Origin: Paenibacillus sp. N3.4
GTDB lineage: Bacteria > Bacillota > Bacilli > Paenibacillales > NBRC-103111
NCBI RefSeq assembly: GCF_008017805.1
Contig: NZ_VRTT01000013.1
Span: forward strand, 57,212 to 121,211
Length of the DNA stretch: 64,000 nt
Direction of reading: 5' to 3'
Shown piece by piece: positions 8,858 to 17,045 of this stretch (position 1 is the first letter of the stretch; each line of letters begins with the position of its first letter). The notes under the pieces are model-generated. The model was not told the origin of the DNA and did not search any database. It worked only from the letters and a program-made list of their open reading frames with translations. Both the position numbers and the translations under genes were made by a program.

Positions 8858-8879
8858 ACTTGTTGTTTATTTAACAAGT
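8858..8879. promoter_or_regulatory. Candidate TetR operator in the TetR/SDR divergent region
   Basis: The inverted repeat ACTTGTT-gtttattt-AACAAGT has 7-bp perfect arms, with two further matching outer positions. It lies 34 bases before the SDR start and just downstream of a TATACT box (8842-8847). A divergent TetR gene next to a symmetric site is the classic autoregulatory arrangement. Binding is inferred. Confidence 0.55.
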
Positions 8880-8912
8880 ATTCAAATCCTATAGCCTAGT
8901 GGAGGAATTATT

Positions 8913-9671
8913 ATGAAACTATCAGGAAAAGTAGCTATTGTGACTGGTGCAGCCTCTGGAATGGGAAAAGCGATTGCTGAGCTGTATGCAGCAGAAGGCG
9001 CCAAAGTTATCGTGTCCGATATTGATTTAGATACAGCTCAAATCGTTGTTGCAGGCATTGAATCTCAAGGTGGAACGGCATTAGCTGTTGCAGCAAACGT
9101 AATGAAAGAGGAAGATGTTCAGCATTTAATAGATACTGCGGTAAACACATACGGGACTCTAGATATACTGGTAAACAATGCTGGCATCATGGATAATTTT
9201 GTTCCTGCTGGGGAGTTAACCGATGCGCTTTGGGAGCGGGTATTTGCGATCAACACGACTGGACCTATGAGAACAACAAGAAAAGCGCTTCCTATATTTA
9301 TCGAAAAGAAAAGCGGCGTTATTGTGAATATTGCCTCTGCGGGAGGCTTATATGGATCCAGAGCCGGTGCTGCTTATACAGCATCCAAACATGCTGTTGT
9401 GGGCTTTACGAAGAATGTCGGATTCCAATACGCTAATTTGGGAATTCGTTGCAATGCGATCGCGCCCGGTGGAGTCGCTACAAACATTGGAGCTACAATG
9501 ACTGAGCCGAATGGATTTGGTATGGAGCGAGCAATGGCTGGTATGAATTTGAACCCGCGAACGGGTGATGCTTTAGACATTGCCAAAGTCGCTCTATTCC
9601 TTGCCTCAGATGATTCCGGTTTCGTGAATGGAACTGTCATCACGGCTGATGCTGGGTGGACGGCATATTAA
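8913..9671 (+). CDS. Short-chain dehydrogenase/reductase (SDR)
   Basis: The protein has 252 residues, the classical SDR length. The motifs in order are TGAASGMGKA (cofactor loop, ~9-18), NNAGIMD (~86), catalytic Ser in IVNIASAGG (~137-145), and YTASK catalytic Tyr/Lys (~154-158). A PGGV segment and the C-terminal GxxITADAGWTAY follow. It is a soluble NAD(P)-dependent alcohol/ketone oxidoreductase; the substrate is not readable. The start is clear: AGTGGAGGAATTATT precedes the ATG. It is divergent from the TetR gene, which is likely its repressor, and is followed by a strong terminator. Confidence 0.92.
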   Translation: MKLSGKVAIVTGAASGMGKAIAELYAAEGAKVIVSDIDLDTAQIVVAGIESQGGTALAVAANVMKEEDVQHLIDTAVNTYGTLDILVNNAGIMDNFVPAGELTDALWERVFAINTTGPMRTTRKALPIFIEKKSGVIVNIASAGGLYGSRAGAAYTASKHAVVGFTKNVGFQYANLGIRCNAIAPGGVATNIGATMTEPNGFGMERAMAGMNLNPRTGDALDIAKVALFLASDDSGFVNGTVITADAGWTAY

Positions 9672-9691
9672 TAAGCATTGAAAAAAATAAA

Positions 9692-9740
9692 AAGCATAAT
9701 CTGAGCAGCGATGCGCTGCCTCTGATTATGCTTCTTTTTT
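9692..9740 (+). terminator. Strong intrinsic terminator
   Basis: A long stem AAGCATAATC..CAGCG-atg-CGCTG..GATTATGCTT is followed by TTTTTT. It closes the SDR gene and lies just before the 3' end of the convergent minus-strand gene, which it may also serve. Confidence 0.9.
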
Positions 9741-9747
9741 GCATCTG

Positions 9748-10056
9748 TTATGACGGTTCGCCAACCAACTCCACATGAGCCTCCTTAATGGAAGCGTTAA
9801 ATGCGGAGCGATGATCCCATAAAAACGAAACGATACTATCGTGCTCGTTAAAAAATAACTCTTGTTCATCGGCGTAATCAGTTCCAATACCATGCACACT
9901 GAAACGATTTCCTGAGTAGTTCATCAAAGTCCATTTTCCCCCGCGTTTGCGGTCAGGAAATACGAAGTATAGCTTTTTGCCTGTGGCATCCCACTTTGCA
10001 ACAGAGGAAAAGTTGTCCAAGATCAGGTTAATATCCGTTTTCTTTTTGATTTGCAT
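9748..10056 (-). CDS. Hypothetical 102-residue protein
   Basis: No family is recognised. The protein opens with basic residues (MQIKKKTDINLIL) and has a central beta-rich region (KWDATGKKLYFVFPDRKRGG, then KWTLMNYSGNRFSVHGIG). Its C-terminal half is acidic and alpha-helical (FFNEHDSIVSFLWDHR). There is no signal peptide or membrane segment. The start is well supported by AAAGGTG at 7 bases. It is a single gene, convergent with the SDR. Confidence 0.7.
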   Translation of the reverse strand: MQIKKKTDINLILDNFSSVAKWDATGKKLYFVFPDRKRGGKWTLMNYSGNRFSVHGIGTDYADEQELFFNEHDSIVSFLWDHRSAFNASIKEAHVELVGEPS

Positions 10057-10373
10057 AGTTCATCACCTTTCGTCTATGAATGATTATTTAAATTGTGAAC
10101 AATCGACGGTTGAAAAGATAGCCTGTCTTACATGAATGACATCATCTTTGAATAGGAATCGTATTTAATGACTTTTTTATTTTATTACACATTGATAAAT
10201 AATTATAGGGTTGTAAAATAAGAAGCTTTGTCGGTTTTTGTCATCCTTTATAGAATATTTTTGATATCGATAGGTTAAGCGGATGTTGATGTTAACTTGG
10301 TGAAATTAGGATTTGACTGCAACCGTTCTCATATCCTACACTATGAGCGACCTACAATTGAGAAGCATACTAG
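10057..10373. other. Intergenic region before the MATE gene
   Basis: This stretch of about 317 bases is AT-rich with no convincing frame. It should carry the promoter of the minus-strand hypothetical gene and that of the MATE exporter. I found no clear -35/-10 pair or symmetric operator. Confidence 0.4.
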
Positions 10374-11765
10374 TTGAAAGATGTGAATGTTTTGACGTCT
10401 ATACCATCTTGGAAGAAATTAAGTTTATTCGCTGTCACATGGCCGATATTTGTTGATTCCGTTTTGCGAATGATGCTGGGGACAGCGGATGTATTCATGC
10501 TTAGCCGAGTTTCCGACCAAGTGACCGGGGCTGTTGGCTTGGCGAACGAAATTATTGTGTTCTGTATTCTAATGTTTGGCTTCGTCGGGATTGGAACAAG
10601 CGTTGCAGTTGCTCAATACCTTGGCGCTGGCAGGACGAAAGAAGCAAGTGAAATATCGGGGCTCGCGATCACGATAAATCTGATTTTTGGCTGTATCGTC
10701 AGCATTGTATTAGTCATTTTTGGAGAATCATTGATGCGTCTTATGAATTTGGCGCCGGATCAAATCGATATTGCAAAACGATATTTAAGTATTATTGGAG
10801 CATTTATTTGGATCGAGGCGTTGTCATACGCCATATCATCCGTTCTTCGCTCGAACGGTCAGACAAGGGATGTCATGTTCGTTACGTTAGGGGTGAACAT
10901 CATCCATGTGGCTGGCAACTTCCTGCTCATCTTTGGCAGTTTAGGTTTTCCCATGCTGGGCGTGACCGGGGCCGCTGTGTCTACGGTAGTAAGTCGTCTC
11001 ATTGGACTTCTTGTATTGCTGATAATCTTGAATCGCCGTATGACAGTCCCCATTCGTTTCAGAAATTATTTGACTTTCGATCGTCGCCAATTGAAGCAGA
11101 TTCTAAGCATTGGACTACCTGCTGCGGGCGAACACTTGTCGTGGCAATCCCAGCATATGATGATGGTCAGCTTTATTAATATTATTGGGAAGACAGCGTT
11201 GAGCACCCATGTATATGTCATGAATGTCTCCAATTACTTCATGGCCTTAGCTATGGCAATTGGTATGGGAACGGAAATTATTATCGGGCATATGGTAGGC
11301 GCAGGTGAAATGAAAGCGGCTTACCATAAGTTAATGAAAAGTCTGCGGATTAGTTTCATCCTAACCTTCACTGTGGTAGGTATATCATCCATTTTTCGCA
11401 AACATATCATGGAATTATTTACCAGTAATCCAGAGATTATTGTGATTGGCTCCAGCATTCTGCTGCTCTCGATTATTCTTGAGCCCGGCAGAACGTTTAA
11501 TTTGGTTGTGATTAATTCTCTTCGTGCAGCTGGAGATGCGAGATTCCCCGTTCTTATGGGGGTCCTTTCCATGTGGGGAATTGCGGTTCCTCTAGCGTAT
11601 TGGTTGGGTATTCATTTGGGTATGGGGCTGTTAGGAGTCTGGTTGGCCTTTATGGTTGATGAATGGCTTAGAGGTTTGATCATGCTGCTGCGCTGGAGAA
11701 GCCGGGCGTGGGAGCGTAAGGGGCTGGTGAAGCCGGTCATGGTATCCGCCGCTGAAATGGGTTGA
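10374..11765 (+). CDS. MATE family multidrug/metabolite exporter
   Basis: The protein has 463 residues and 12 predicted membrane segments in two similar halves. Typical MATE features include WPIFVDSVLRMMLGTADVFM at the first helix, GAAVSTVVSRLIG near 205, and a second half opening LKQILSIGLPAAGEHLSW near 240. MATE proteins export cationic drugs or metabolites from the cytoplasm using a Na+ or H+ gradient. The start codon is uncertain: the TTG at 10374 has only a weak AGAAG upstream, and a GTG follows three codons later. It is a single gene ending at a terminator. Confidence 0.9.
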   Translation: MKDVNVLTSIPSWKKLSLFAVTWPIFVDSVLRMMLGTADVFMLSRVSDQVTGAVGLANEIIVFCILMFGFVGIGTSVAVAQYLGAGRTKEASEISGLAITINLIFGCIVSIVLVIFGESLMRLMNLAPDQIDIAKRYLSIIGAFIWIEALSYAISSVLRSNGQTRDVMFVTLGVNIIHVAGNFLLIFGSLGFPMLGVTGAAVSTVVSRLIGLLVLLIILNRRMTVPIRFRNYLTFDRRQLKQILSIGLPAAGEHLSWQSQHMMMVSFINIIGKTALSTHVYVMNVSNYFMALAMAIGMGTEIIIGHMVGAGEMKAAYHKLMKSLRISFILTFTVVGISSIFRKHIMELFTSNPEIIVIGSSILLLSIILEPGRTFNLVVINSLRAAGDARFPVLMGVLSMWGIAVPLAYWLGIHLGMGLLGVWLAFMVDEWLRGLIMLLRWRSRAWERKGLVKPVMVSAAEMG

Positions 11766-11781
11766 CTGTATTTATGTAGTA

Positions 11782-11826
11782 GAAATAGCGCACCTTTCAT
11801 TGTTAATGAGGGTTGCGCTATTTTTA
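11782..11826 (+). terminator. Intrinsic terminator after the MATE gene
   Basis: The stem AAATAGCGCaaCC-type arm (AAATAGCGCACCTTTCAT) pairs with ATGAGGGTTGCGCTATTT and is followed by T-residues. Confidence 0.8.
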
Positions 11827-11870
11827 GATGTATCGTAGATGCTCAGAATAGGATAGGAAGCTCTCCGAAT

Positions 11871-12047
11871 TTATTCCTCTAACCGATAGTCATCTGTTTT
11901 CTCTCCGTCTTCCCAGATCTCAACGAAAAGTGCTTCGCAATTCTCAAAATCTGCCGGTTTTAGGGAAAGTGCCTTCTCTTCATTCTCGCCTACAAATACA
12001 TTTTCCATTTCGTCGCCGTTAAACGAAAGGATGACAAATATTTTCAT
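11871..12047 (-). CDS. Hypothetical 58-residue acidic protein
   Basis: The protein reads MKIFVILSFNGDEMENVFVG followed by an acidic stretch ending EDGEKTDDYRLEE. I chose the ATG at 12047 because GGAGG lies 9 bases ahead of it. An upstream ATG at 12116 would add 23 residues without an RBS. No domain is recognised. The size and acidic beta-alpha-beta pattern resemble many small uncharacterised Bacillales proteins. Confidence 0.6.
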   Translation of the reverse strand: MKIFVILSFNGDEMENVFVGENEEKALSLKPADFENCEALFVEIWEDGEKTDDYRLEE

Positions 12048-12116
12048 CTCATAAAGCCTCCAATTATTGATATGAAGCATTATATCATAATTGCCTGAAG
12101 TGTTCGAAGATGCCAA

Positions 12117-12435
12117 AGAAGCTGTATGTCCTTATTCTCAGATTTACTATAAAACCTCTATTTGAAGTCTTACCAGGTAAAATCAACTGTTAATAACCCT
12201 CAATGCTTGTCTTTGGTCGTCCAATGCGCAGCGGCAGCTGCTCCGGGCATGCGAAAACAGAGCAAATTGTTAAAATAACCAAATGCACGGCAAATCGACG
12301 GCCTTGCTGAATGAATGCCGCATTGGTCATGATTGAGATCATAGAAGATACAAGTGCCCTAATGCCTTGGCTGGTTTTCTAAGGCAGAGCGAAGCTGGAG
12401 GGGCATGGATTTAAGCTCATTTTTACCACAAGGAA
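12117..12435. other. Intergenic region without a recognisable feature
   Basis: I see no supported gene, terminator or symmetric operator in these ~319 bases. Confidence 0.4.
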
Positions 12436-14068
12436 ATGAAGCAGCGCTTTCGAAATTGTATGTCTAATGATATTATGGGTACACAATCATTTAGTAAAGT
12501 AGGTTTTAATGAAATGACCCCACATATTTATCGTTTCAGTGAAGCGCCGATTTGGGATTTGCAGCGCTCCTATTATCAAGAACAGGGAATTCATGCTTGG
12601 CAAAGTGAAGAAGTTCCTCAGTACATAACGAATAATCCAATTATCGCAGTGGCTTATGCAGAAATGATCATTGGATTTCTGCAAGATAGAATCCGATTAG
12701 GTGATGCCACCGAACCTTTCACTATTCTCGAACTGGGTGCCGGCTCAGGCCGGCTAGCCTTTCATATTCTTAAGGAGCTATGTGAGCTAAGAGATTATTC
12801 GGGGCTTTCACTACCTCCTTTTCGTTATGTGATGAGTGATTTAGCGGTCAAAAATATAGCGTACTGGCAGCAGCACAGCAGCTTGCTTCCCTTTGTACAA
12901 CAGGGTGTGCTGGATTTCGCGACATTTGATGCGGTGCGTGATACCGAAATTCACCTGACACAGGCTGACATTCGAATACAACCCGGCGATTTGCAGCAGC
13001 CCTTAATGGTGATCGCGAATTACTTTTTTGATTAGTATCCCGCAGGAACTGCTGTACGTAGATGAAAAAAAAATCTACGAGTGTGGAGTTTCGCTGAAAT
13101 TCCCAGATGAGACTGCGCAGCTAAGCACCTCTGATTTGCTCAAACAGGTTGTTCCAGAATATCACTATCGTCGAGCTGCTGAATATGAGCAGCAATCCTA
13201 TCCTTATCACGATGTTATCGAGATGTATATGGAGAGTCTGGAGGACTCGCATGTGCTTTTCCCGGCTTTAGGGCTGGATTGTTTGGAACGACTGAGCCAG
13301 TTGTCACAAGCCGGTTTTGTACTCCTTACCGCAGATAAGGGAGACCATCGCTTAGAGAATTGGGAATATGCAGAACCTCCCAAATTAATCCATCATGGAA
13401 GCTTTTCATTAACGGCCAACTACCATGCGATCAAGCACGCTTTTGAGCAAAAGGGTGCAGAGTCGTTATTCACATACCATCAATATAAACACCTAAATGT
13501 AGGCTGTGTGCTAATGATTTCAAATCCCAAGAATTATGCCAATACGCGTCTGGCTTATCGGCGGTTTGTAGAGCGCTTTGGACCTGATGATTTTTTTAGC
13601 CTGAAAGAATGGTTTGACAAGCATCTGGATCAGATGACGTTATCCCAACTTCTTGCTTTTTGGCGATTAGGCAGCTATGATGCCCAACTGTTTCTACAAA
13701 GCGCGAAGCGCATCTCCAACTTACTTCCCATAAGCAGCGAGGAAGAAATGAACGATACGCGCAGAGGGATACATGCCATGTGGAAAGGGTATTACCCGAT
13801 GGAGGAGAAGCATGATCTAGCCTTAGACTGTGCGATGATTTTGTACCAAATGGATTTATTTGATGATGCGCTCGTGTTTTTTAAACGTTCATTGCAGGAT
13901 CATGAGGCGAATGCCGCTGTGTTCTATCATATGGCGATTTGCTGCTATGAAATTCATATCGAAGATGCCGCGCTGGATTATGTGCATAAAACGCTGGCCT
14001 TGGAGCCTGAGCATGAAGGCGCATTGGCGCTTCAGCCGCTGCTGTTAAGCAGTAACCATCAATCATAA
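12436..14068 (+). CDS. SAM-dependent methyltransferase-like protein with C-terminal TPR region (one frameshift)
   Basis: The gene is read as two overlapping frames joined at ~13030-13034, where one extra T turns NYFFD-SIPQELLYV into a stop. Joined, it encodes ~544 residues. The first half has a class I methyltransferase motif I, ILELGAGSGRLAFHIL (~95-110), and a motif-IV-like ANYFFDSIPQE, as seen in MidA-like and related methyltransferases. The last ~120 residues contain TPR-like helix pairs (ALVFFKRSLQDHEANAAVFY, then ALDYVHKTLALEPEHEGAL). The substrate is unknown. The in-frame sense of the sequence on both sides of the break argues for an otherwise intact gene. The start is uncertain (12436 or the ATG at 12460). 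A small gene follows 26 bases later. Confidence 0.7.
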
Positions 14069-14094
14069 ACCGAATAAAGGAGAAGATCACTTTC

Positions 14095-14346
14095 ATGTCA
14101 GAAAAGCGGGCACTAGAGGCCGTTGTTGCAGTTACCGGGGTCCCGGATCATTTGTTGGAGGAAACGGAAGGATTCGAAGGCGGCTATGTGTTTGTTTCCC
14201 ATATGTCGGGAAAAACCTATTGTGTCGAATCGATGGATCAGGTGGATCGTCTAACCGCAAAGCAAAAGAAGGATATGCATATTTATGGTGAATACGAAGG
14301 ATTTTATATTTATGAAATGAAGGCTTGGTGGAAGGATCTTATTTAG
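14095..14346 (+). CDS. Hypothetical 83-residue protein
   Basis: The protein starts MSEKRALEAVVAVTGVPDHL, is acidic overall and has aromatic-rich C-terminal strands (EYEGFYIYEMKAWWKDLI). No family is recognised and there is no signal or membrane segment. AAAGGAGA stands ~11 bases before the ATG. It follows the methyltransferase/TPR gene closely and is closed by a hairpin, so the two probably form one transcription unit. Confidence 0.65.
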   Translation: MSEKRALEAVVAVTGVPDHLLEETEGFEGGYVFVSHMSGKTYCVESMDQVDRLTAKQKKDMHIYGEYEGFYIYEMKAWWKDLI

Positions 14347-14362
14347 GCTCAAACGAATGAAG

Positions 14363-14400
14363 AAATAAGCTGGACGGTATTTTTCCCGTTCGGCTTATTT
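14363..14400 (+). terminator. Intrinsic terminator
   Basis: The stem AAATAAGC..GACGG/CCCGTTC.GCTTATTT with a T-rich loop follows the hypothetical gene. The T-tail is short, so the efficiency is uncertain. Confidence 0.65.
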
Positions 14401-14405
14401 AAGGA

Positions 14406-14435
14406 TTGACAAAAGGTTGGATAACATCATATATT
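14406..14435 (+). promoter_or_regulatory. SigA-type promoter of the marR-like gene
   Basis: TTGACA (14406-14411) is separated by 18 bases from TATATT (14430-14435). The MarR operator begins three bases downstream, where a repressor would block transcription. Confidence 0.75.
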
Positions 14436-14437
14436 AG

Positions 14438-14453
14438 TTGTACATACAAAATA
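14438..14453 (+). promoter_or_regulatory. MarR-type operator, copy 1
   Basis: The 16-base sequence TTGTACATACAAAATA contains an internal near-palindrome TTGTACATACAA. An exact reverse complement occurs at 14919-14934, before the transporter gene. The two copies flank the marR gene, as expected for autoregulation plus control of the target. Confidence 0.7.
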
Positions 14454-14481
14454 CAATCAAATGATAAATGAGGTCTGCAGC

Positions 14482-14904
14482 ATGGATGAAGGATTCTTGC
14501 ACAATTGCTTGTTTTTCACGGCTAATCGTTTAAGTCGTACGATTACGAAAATGGCGGAAGAAGAATTTGCTTCAACAGGTCTTACTCCCATGTACGGGTA
14601 TCTCATCCGTCTTGTTAACGGAATTCCCGGCATTTCACAAAAAGAATTGTCTGAAAAGCTATATATAACACCCTCCACGTTAACGCGTTTTATTGATAAA
14701 TTAGAAGGCAAGCATTTAGTAGAACGTAAGGTAAGTGGTAAGACCGTCTTGGTGTACCCTACTGAAAAGGGGAAAGAGTTGGAAGATACGATTCGTCAAG
14801 CGTCGAAAAACTTGAGCTTAAGATATGAGAGCATTTTGGGAATCGAGGCAGCGAGACAGCTATCGCTGGAAATTGAGTTATCAAGTGAGCAATTAGAGAA
14901 ATAA
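14482..14904 (+). CDS. MarR family transcriptional regulator
   Basis: The protein has ~140 residues, the usual MarR size. A winged helix occupies the middle: ISQKELSEKLYITPSTLTRF (recognition region), DKLEGKHLVERKVSGKTVLV (wing), YPTEKGKEL. I prefer the ATG at 14482, which has GAGG 8 bases upstream. An earlier ATG at 14461 adds seven residues. MarR proteins are dimeric repressors released by small phenolic or other ligands. The gene carries matching operator copies before itself and before the MFS gene at 14965, so it most likely controls that transporter. Confidence 0.92.
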   Translation: MDEGFLHNCLFFTANRLSRTITKMAEEEFASTGLTPMYGYLIRLVNGIPGISQKELSEKLYITPSTLTRFIDKLEGKHLVERKVSGKTVLVYPTEKGKELEDTIRQASKNLSLRYESILGIEAARQLSLEIELSSEQLEK

Positions 14905-14918
14905 AGCTTTTCTTTTTA

Positions 14919-14934
14919 TATTTTGTATGTACAA
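14919..14934 (-). promoter_or_regulatory. MarR-type operator, copy 2 (inverted)
   Basis: TATTTTGTATGTACAA is the exact reverse complement of copy 1. It lies 30 bases before the MFS gene, so the same regulator probably governs the transporter. Confidence 0.7.
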
Positions 14935-14964
14935 CCAAAATTAGAGCTGATGGAGTGAAACAAC

Positions 14965-16236
14965 ATGAACACACGTACCAAATCATCAAGCATGCATTAC
15001 GGATGGGTAGTTGTCCTCGTGGCATTCGTTACCTTGCTGGTTTCCGCCGGAATCCGTTCCATGCCAAGTATTCTCATGCTTCCCTTCGAAAAGGAATTCG
15101 GATGGAGTCGAGGAAGCATATCCGGTGTTGTCTCGATCAGTATCTTTTTATACGGATTAGTAGGTCCTTTTTCAGCCGCAGTTTTAGCCAAATTCGGTAT
15201 TCGCAGAATAATGGTGATCTCGCTGGCAGTATTGGCTTTGAGCCTCTCTATTACGCCCCAGATGACGCATTTGTGGCAGTTTGAGCTCCTATGGGGGGTT
15301 GTAGCAGGGCTTGGAACGGGTATGATGGCAAACGTTTTAGGTGTAACGGTGAGCAATCAATGGTTTGTAAAGCGGAAAGGACTTGTCATTGGTTTGTTAA
15401 CGGCAAGCGCCGCAACCGGACAATTATTATTCCTGCCTCTGCTGGCCAAAATAACAGTTGATGTAGGCTGGAGAACAGCGATATACGCAGCAGTAGGCGC
15501 AGTCGTTATCGTTTTAATCATCGTAGCCCTGTGGATGCGAAATCATCCGTACGAAGTAGGTTTAGCACCTTATGGTACAGAAGATGTCGTGAAACCTGTT
15601 GCCTTTCAAGGGAATATATTTCTCACCCCTCTACGGACACTGCGTTCAGCTTTGCGAAACAAAACTTTCTGGCTGCTCGCGGGGACATTTTTTTTCTGTG
15701 GTTTTTCCACGAATGGTTTGATTGGCACGCATCTGATACCGGCCTGCGGAGATCATGGTATTCCCGAAGTCATGGCAGCGGGGTTGCTCGCCTTGATGGG
15801 GCTCTTCGACCTCGTTGGCACAACACTCTCCGGATGGTTGTCGGATCGATTTGATAGTCGCAAGCTGCTTTTCTGGTATTACGGATTACGCGGCTTATCC
15901 TTACTTTTCTTGCCGTTCGCTCTTAATGCTGGTCCATCGGCACTTCTCATTTTCTCTATTTTCTATGGCCTTGATTGGATTGCAACTGTTCCGCCAACCG
16001 TTAAACTAGCATCCAAAGAATTCGGCAAAGAAAAGTCCGGAATGATCTTTGGTTGGGTAGTCGTTGCCCATCAATTGGGTGCGTCCGCTGCTGCCTACGG
16101 GGCAGGTCTCATGAGAGATTGGCTTGGTGATTATACAATTCCTTTTATGGCTGCTGGGTTTGTTTGTTTATTTGCAGCATTGATGGTTATGCGTATTTCC
16201 AAAAATAATGGCGCAATTCAAGCATCCCAAGTGTGA
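14965..16236 (+). CDS. MFS transporter (monocarboxylate/OFA-like)
   Basis: The protein has 423 residues and 12 predicted membrane segments. The N-terminus HYGWVVVLVAFVTLLVSAG and the following FEKEFGWSRGSISGVVSIS are hallmarks of the OFA/monocarboxylate-transporter-like MFS branch, which moves oxalate, formate or other organic acids. A loop with DRFDSRKLL between helices 8 and 9 matches the MFS signature. TGGAGTG precedes the ATG. It is probably repressed by the adjacent MarR protein. The transported compound is unknown. Confidence 0.88.
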   Translation: MNTRTKSSSMHYGWVVVLVAFVTLLVSAGIRSMPSILMLPFEKEFGWSRGSISGVVSISIFLYGLVGPFSAAVLAKFGIRRIMVISLAVLALSLSITPQMTHLWQFELLWGVVAGLGTGMMANVLGVTVSNQWFVKRKGLVIGLLTASAATGQLLFLPLLAKITVDVGWRTAIYAAVGAVVIVLIIVALWMRNHPYEVGLAPYGTEDVVKPVAFQGNIFLTPLRTLRSALRNKTFWLLAGTFFFCGFSTNGLIGTHLIPACGDHGIPEVMAAGLLALMGLFDLVGTTLSGWLSDRFDSRKLLFWYYGLRGLSLLFLPFALNAGPSALLIFSIFYGLDWIATVPPTVKLASKEFGKEKSGMIFGWVVVAHQLGASAAAYGAGLMRDWLGDYTIPFMAAGFVCLFAALMVMRISKNNGAIQASQV

Positions 16237-16318
16237 AAAAGATGATTTATTTTGAATTGTGATTTATAATTCGATAGGAAGCTGTTAGGTTCGGGATAGG
16301 AAAGGAAAGTGAAGGCAC

Positions 16319-17031
16319 GTGATAACGGGACCATCTCATGTTTTAGACGTACAGATCGAGCAAGCCGGATACGATGGACAGTCCGATATCATTAAACAGA
16401 TTCATTTTAGCGTTGGACGTGGAGAGCTGGTCGGCCTGTTGGGGCCAAACGGAGCAGGGAAGAGTACAACGATCAAAAGCATTCTAGGACTGCTGAAAGA
16501 TTTCAAAGGGCAGATCTCTTTTCTGGGCGACCGGAAAAGTTATGCTTACATACCTGAGCATCCGATTTTGTATGATGAGTTGACACTTTGGGAGCACATG
16601 GAGTTCGCGGCCGTGTTTACGAGCTGGACCGCGACGTTTTTCTGCAAAGAGCGGAGGATTTATTGCTTCGTTTTCGACTTATGGAGGAAAAACATCATTT
16701 ACCGGGTAAGTTTTCCAAAGGCATGCAGCAAAAGATTATGTTGATTCTCGGCTTCTTGAACAAGCCGGATGTGTACATTGTGGATGAGCCTTTTATAGGA
16801 TTAGATCCAAAGGCGATCAAAGATTTTCTAAATATGCTGGATGAGGAAAGAAAACGCGGTGCGGGGATTTTAATGAGCACTCATATGTTAGATACGGCCG
16901 AGCGCATCAGCAGTTCGTTTGTTCTTCTTTCCGGCGGCCGCTTAGTAGCAAAAGGAACCCTTCAGGATATTCAAAAGCAGTGCGGTCTGCCGGATGCTCC
17001 CTTATTCGATTGTTTCCATTCTTTAATATGA
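16319..17031 (+). CDS. ecsA: EcsA-type ABC transporter ATPase (one frameshift)
   Basis: Joined, the protein is ~237 residues (EcsA of B. subtilis has ~247). Walker A GLLGPNGAGKSTTIKSILGL is in the first frame. A single missing base near 16609-16613 (GGCC for expected GGCCC) moves the frame, and the second frame carries the signature FSKGMQQK, Walker B VYIVDEPFIGLDP and the H-loop STHMLD. It is followed immediately by the EcsB-like permease. Ecs is an exporter needed for proper processing of secreted proteins and intramembrane proteolysis in Bacillus. All ATPase motifs are intact across the break, which favours a sequencing error. The GTG start has GAAGG close upstream. Confidence 0.83.
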
Positions 17032-17045
17032 TGGGGGAGCGTACC

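Noticed and set aside
10260..10373. MerR-like fragment before the MATE gene
   Set aside because: A short translated string looked faintly like a regulator helix, but there is no start, RBS or sufficient length.
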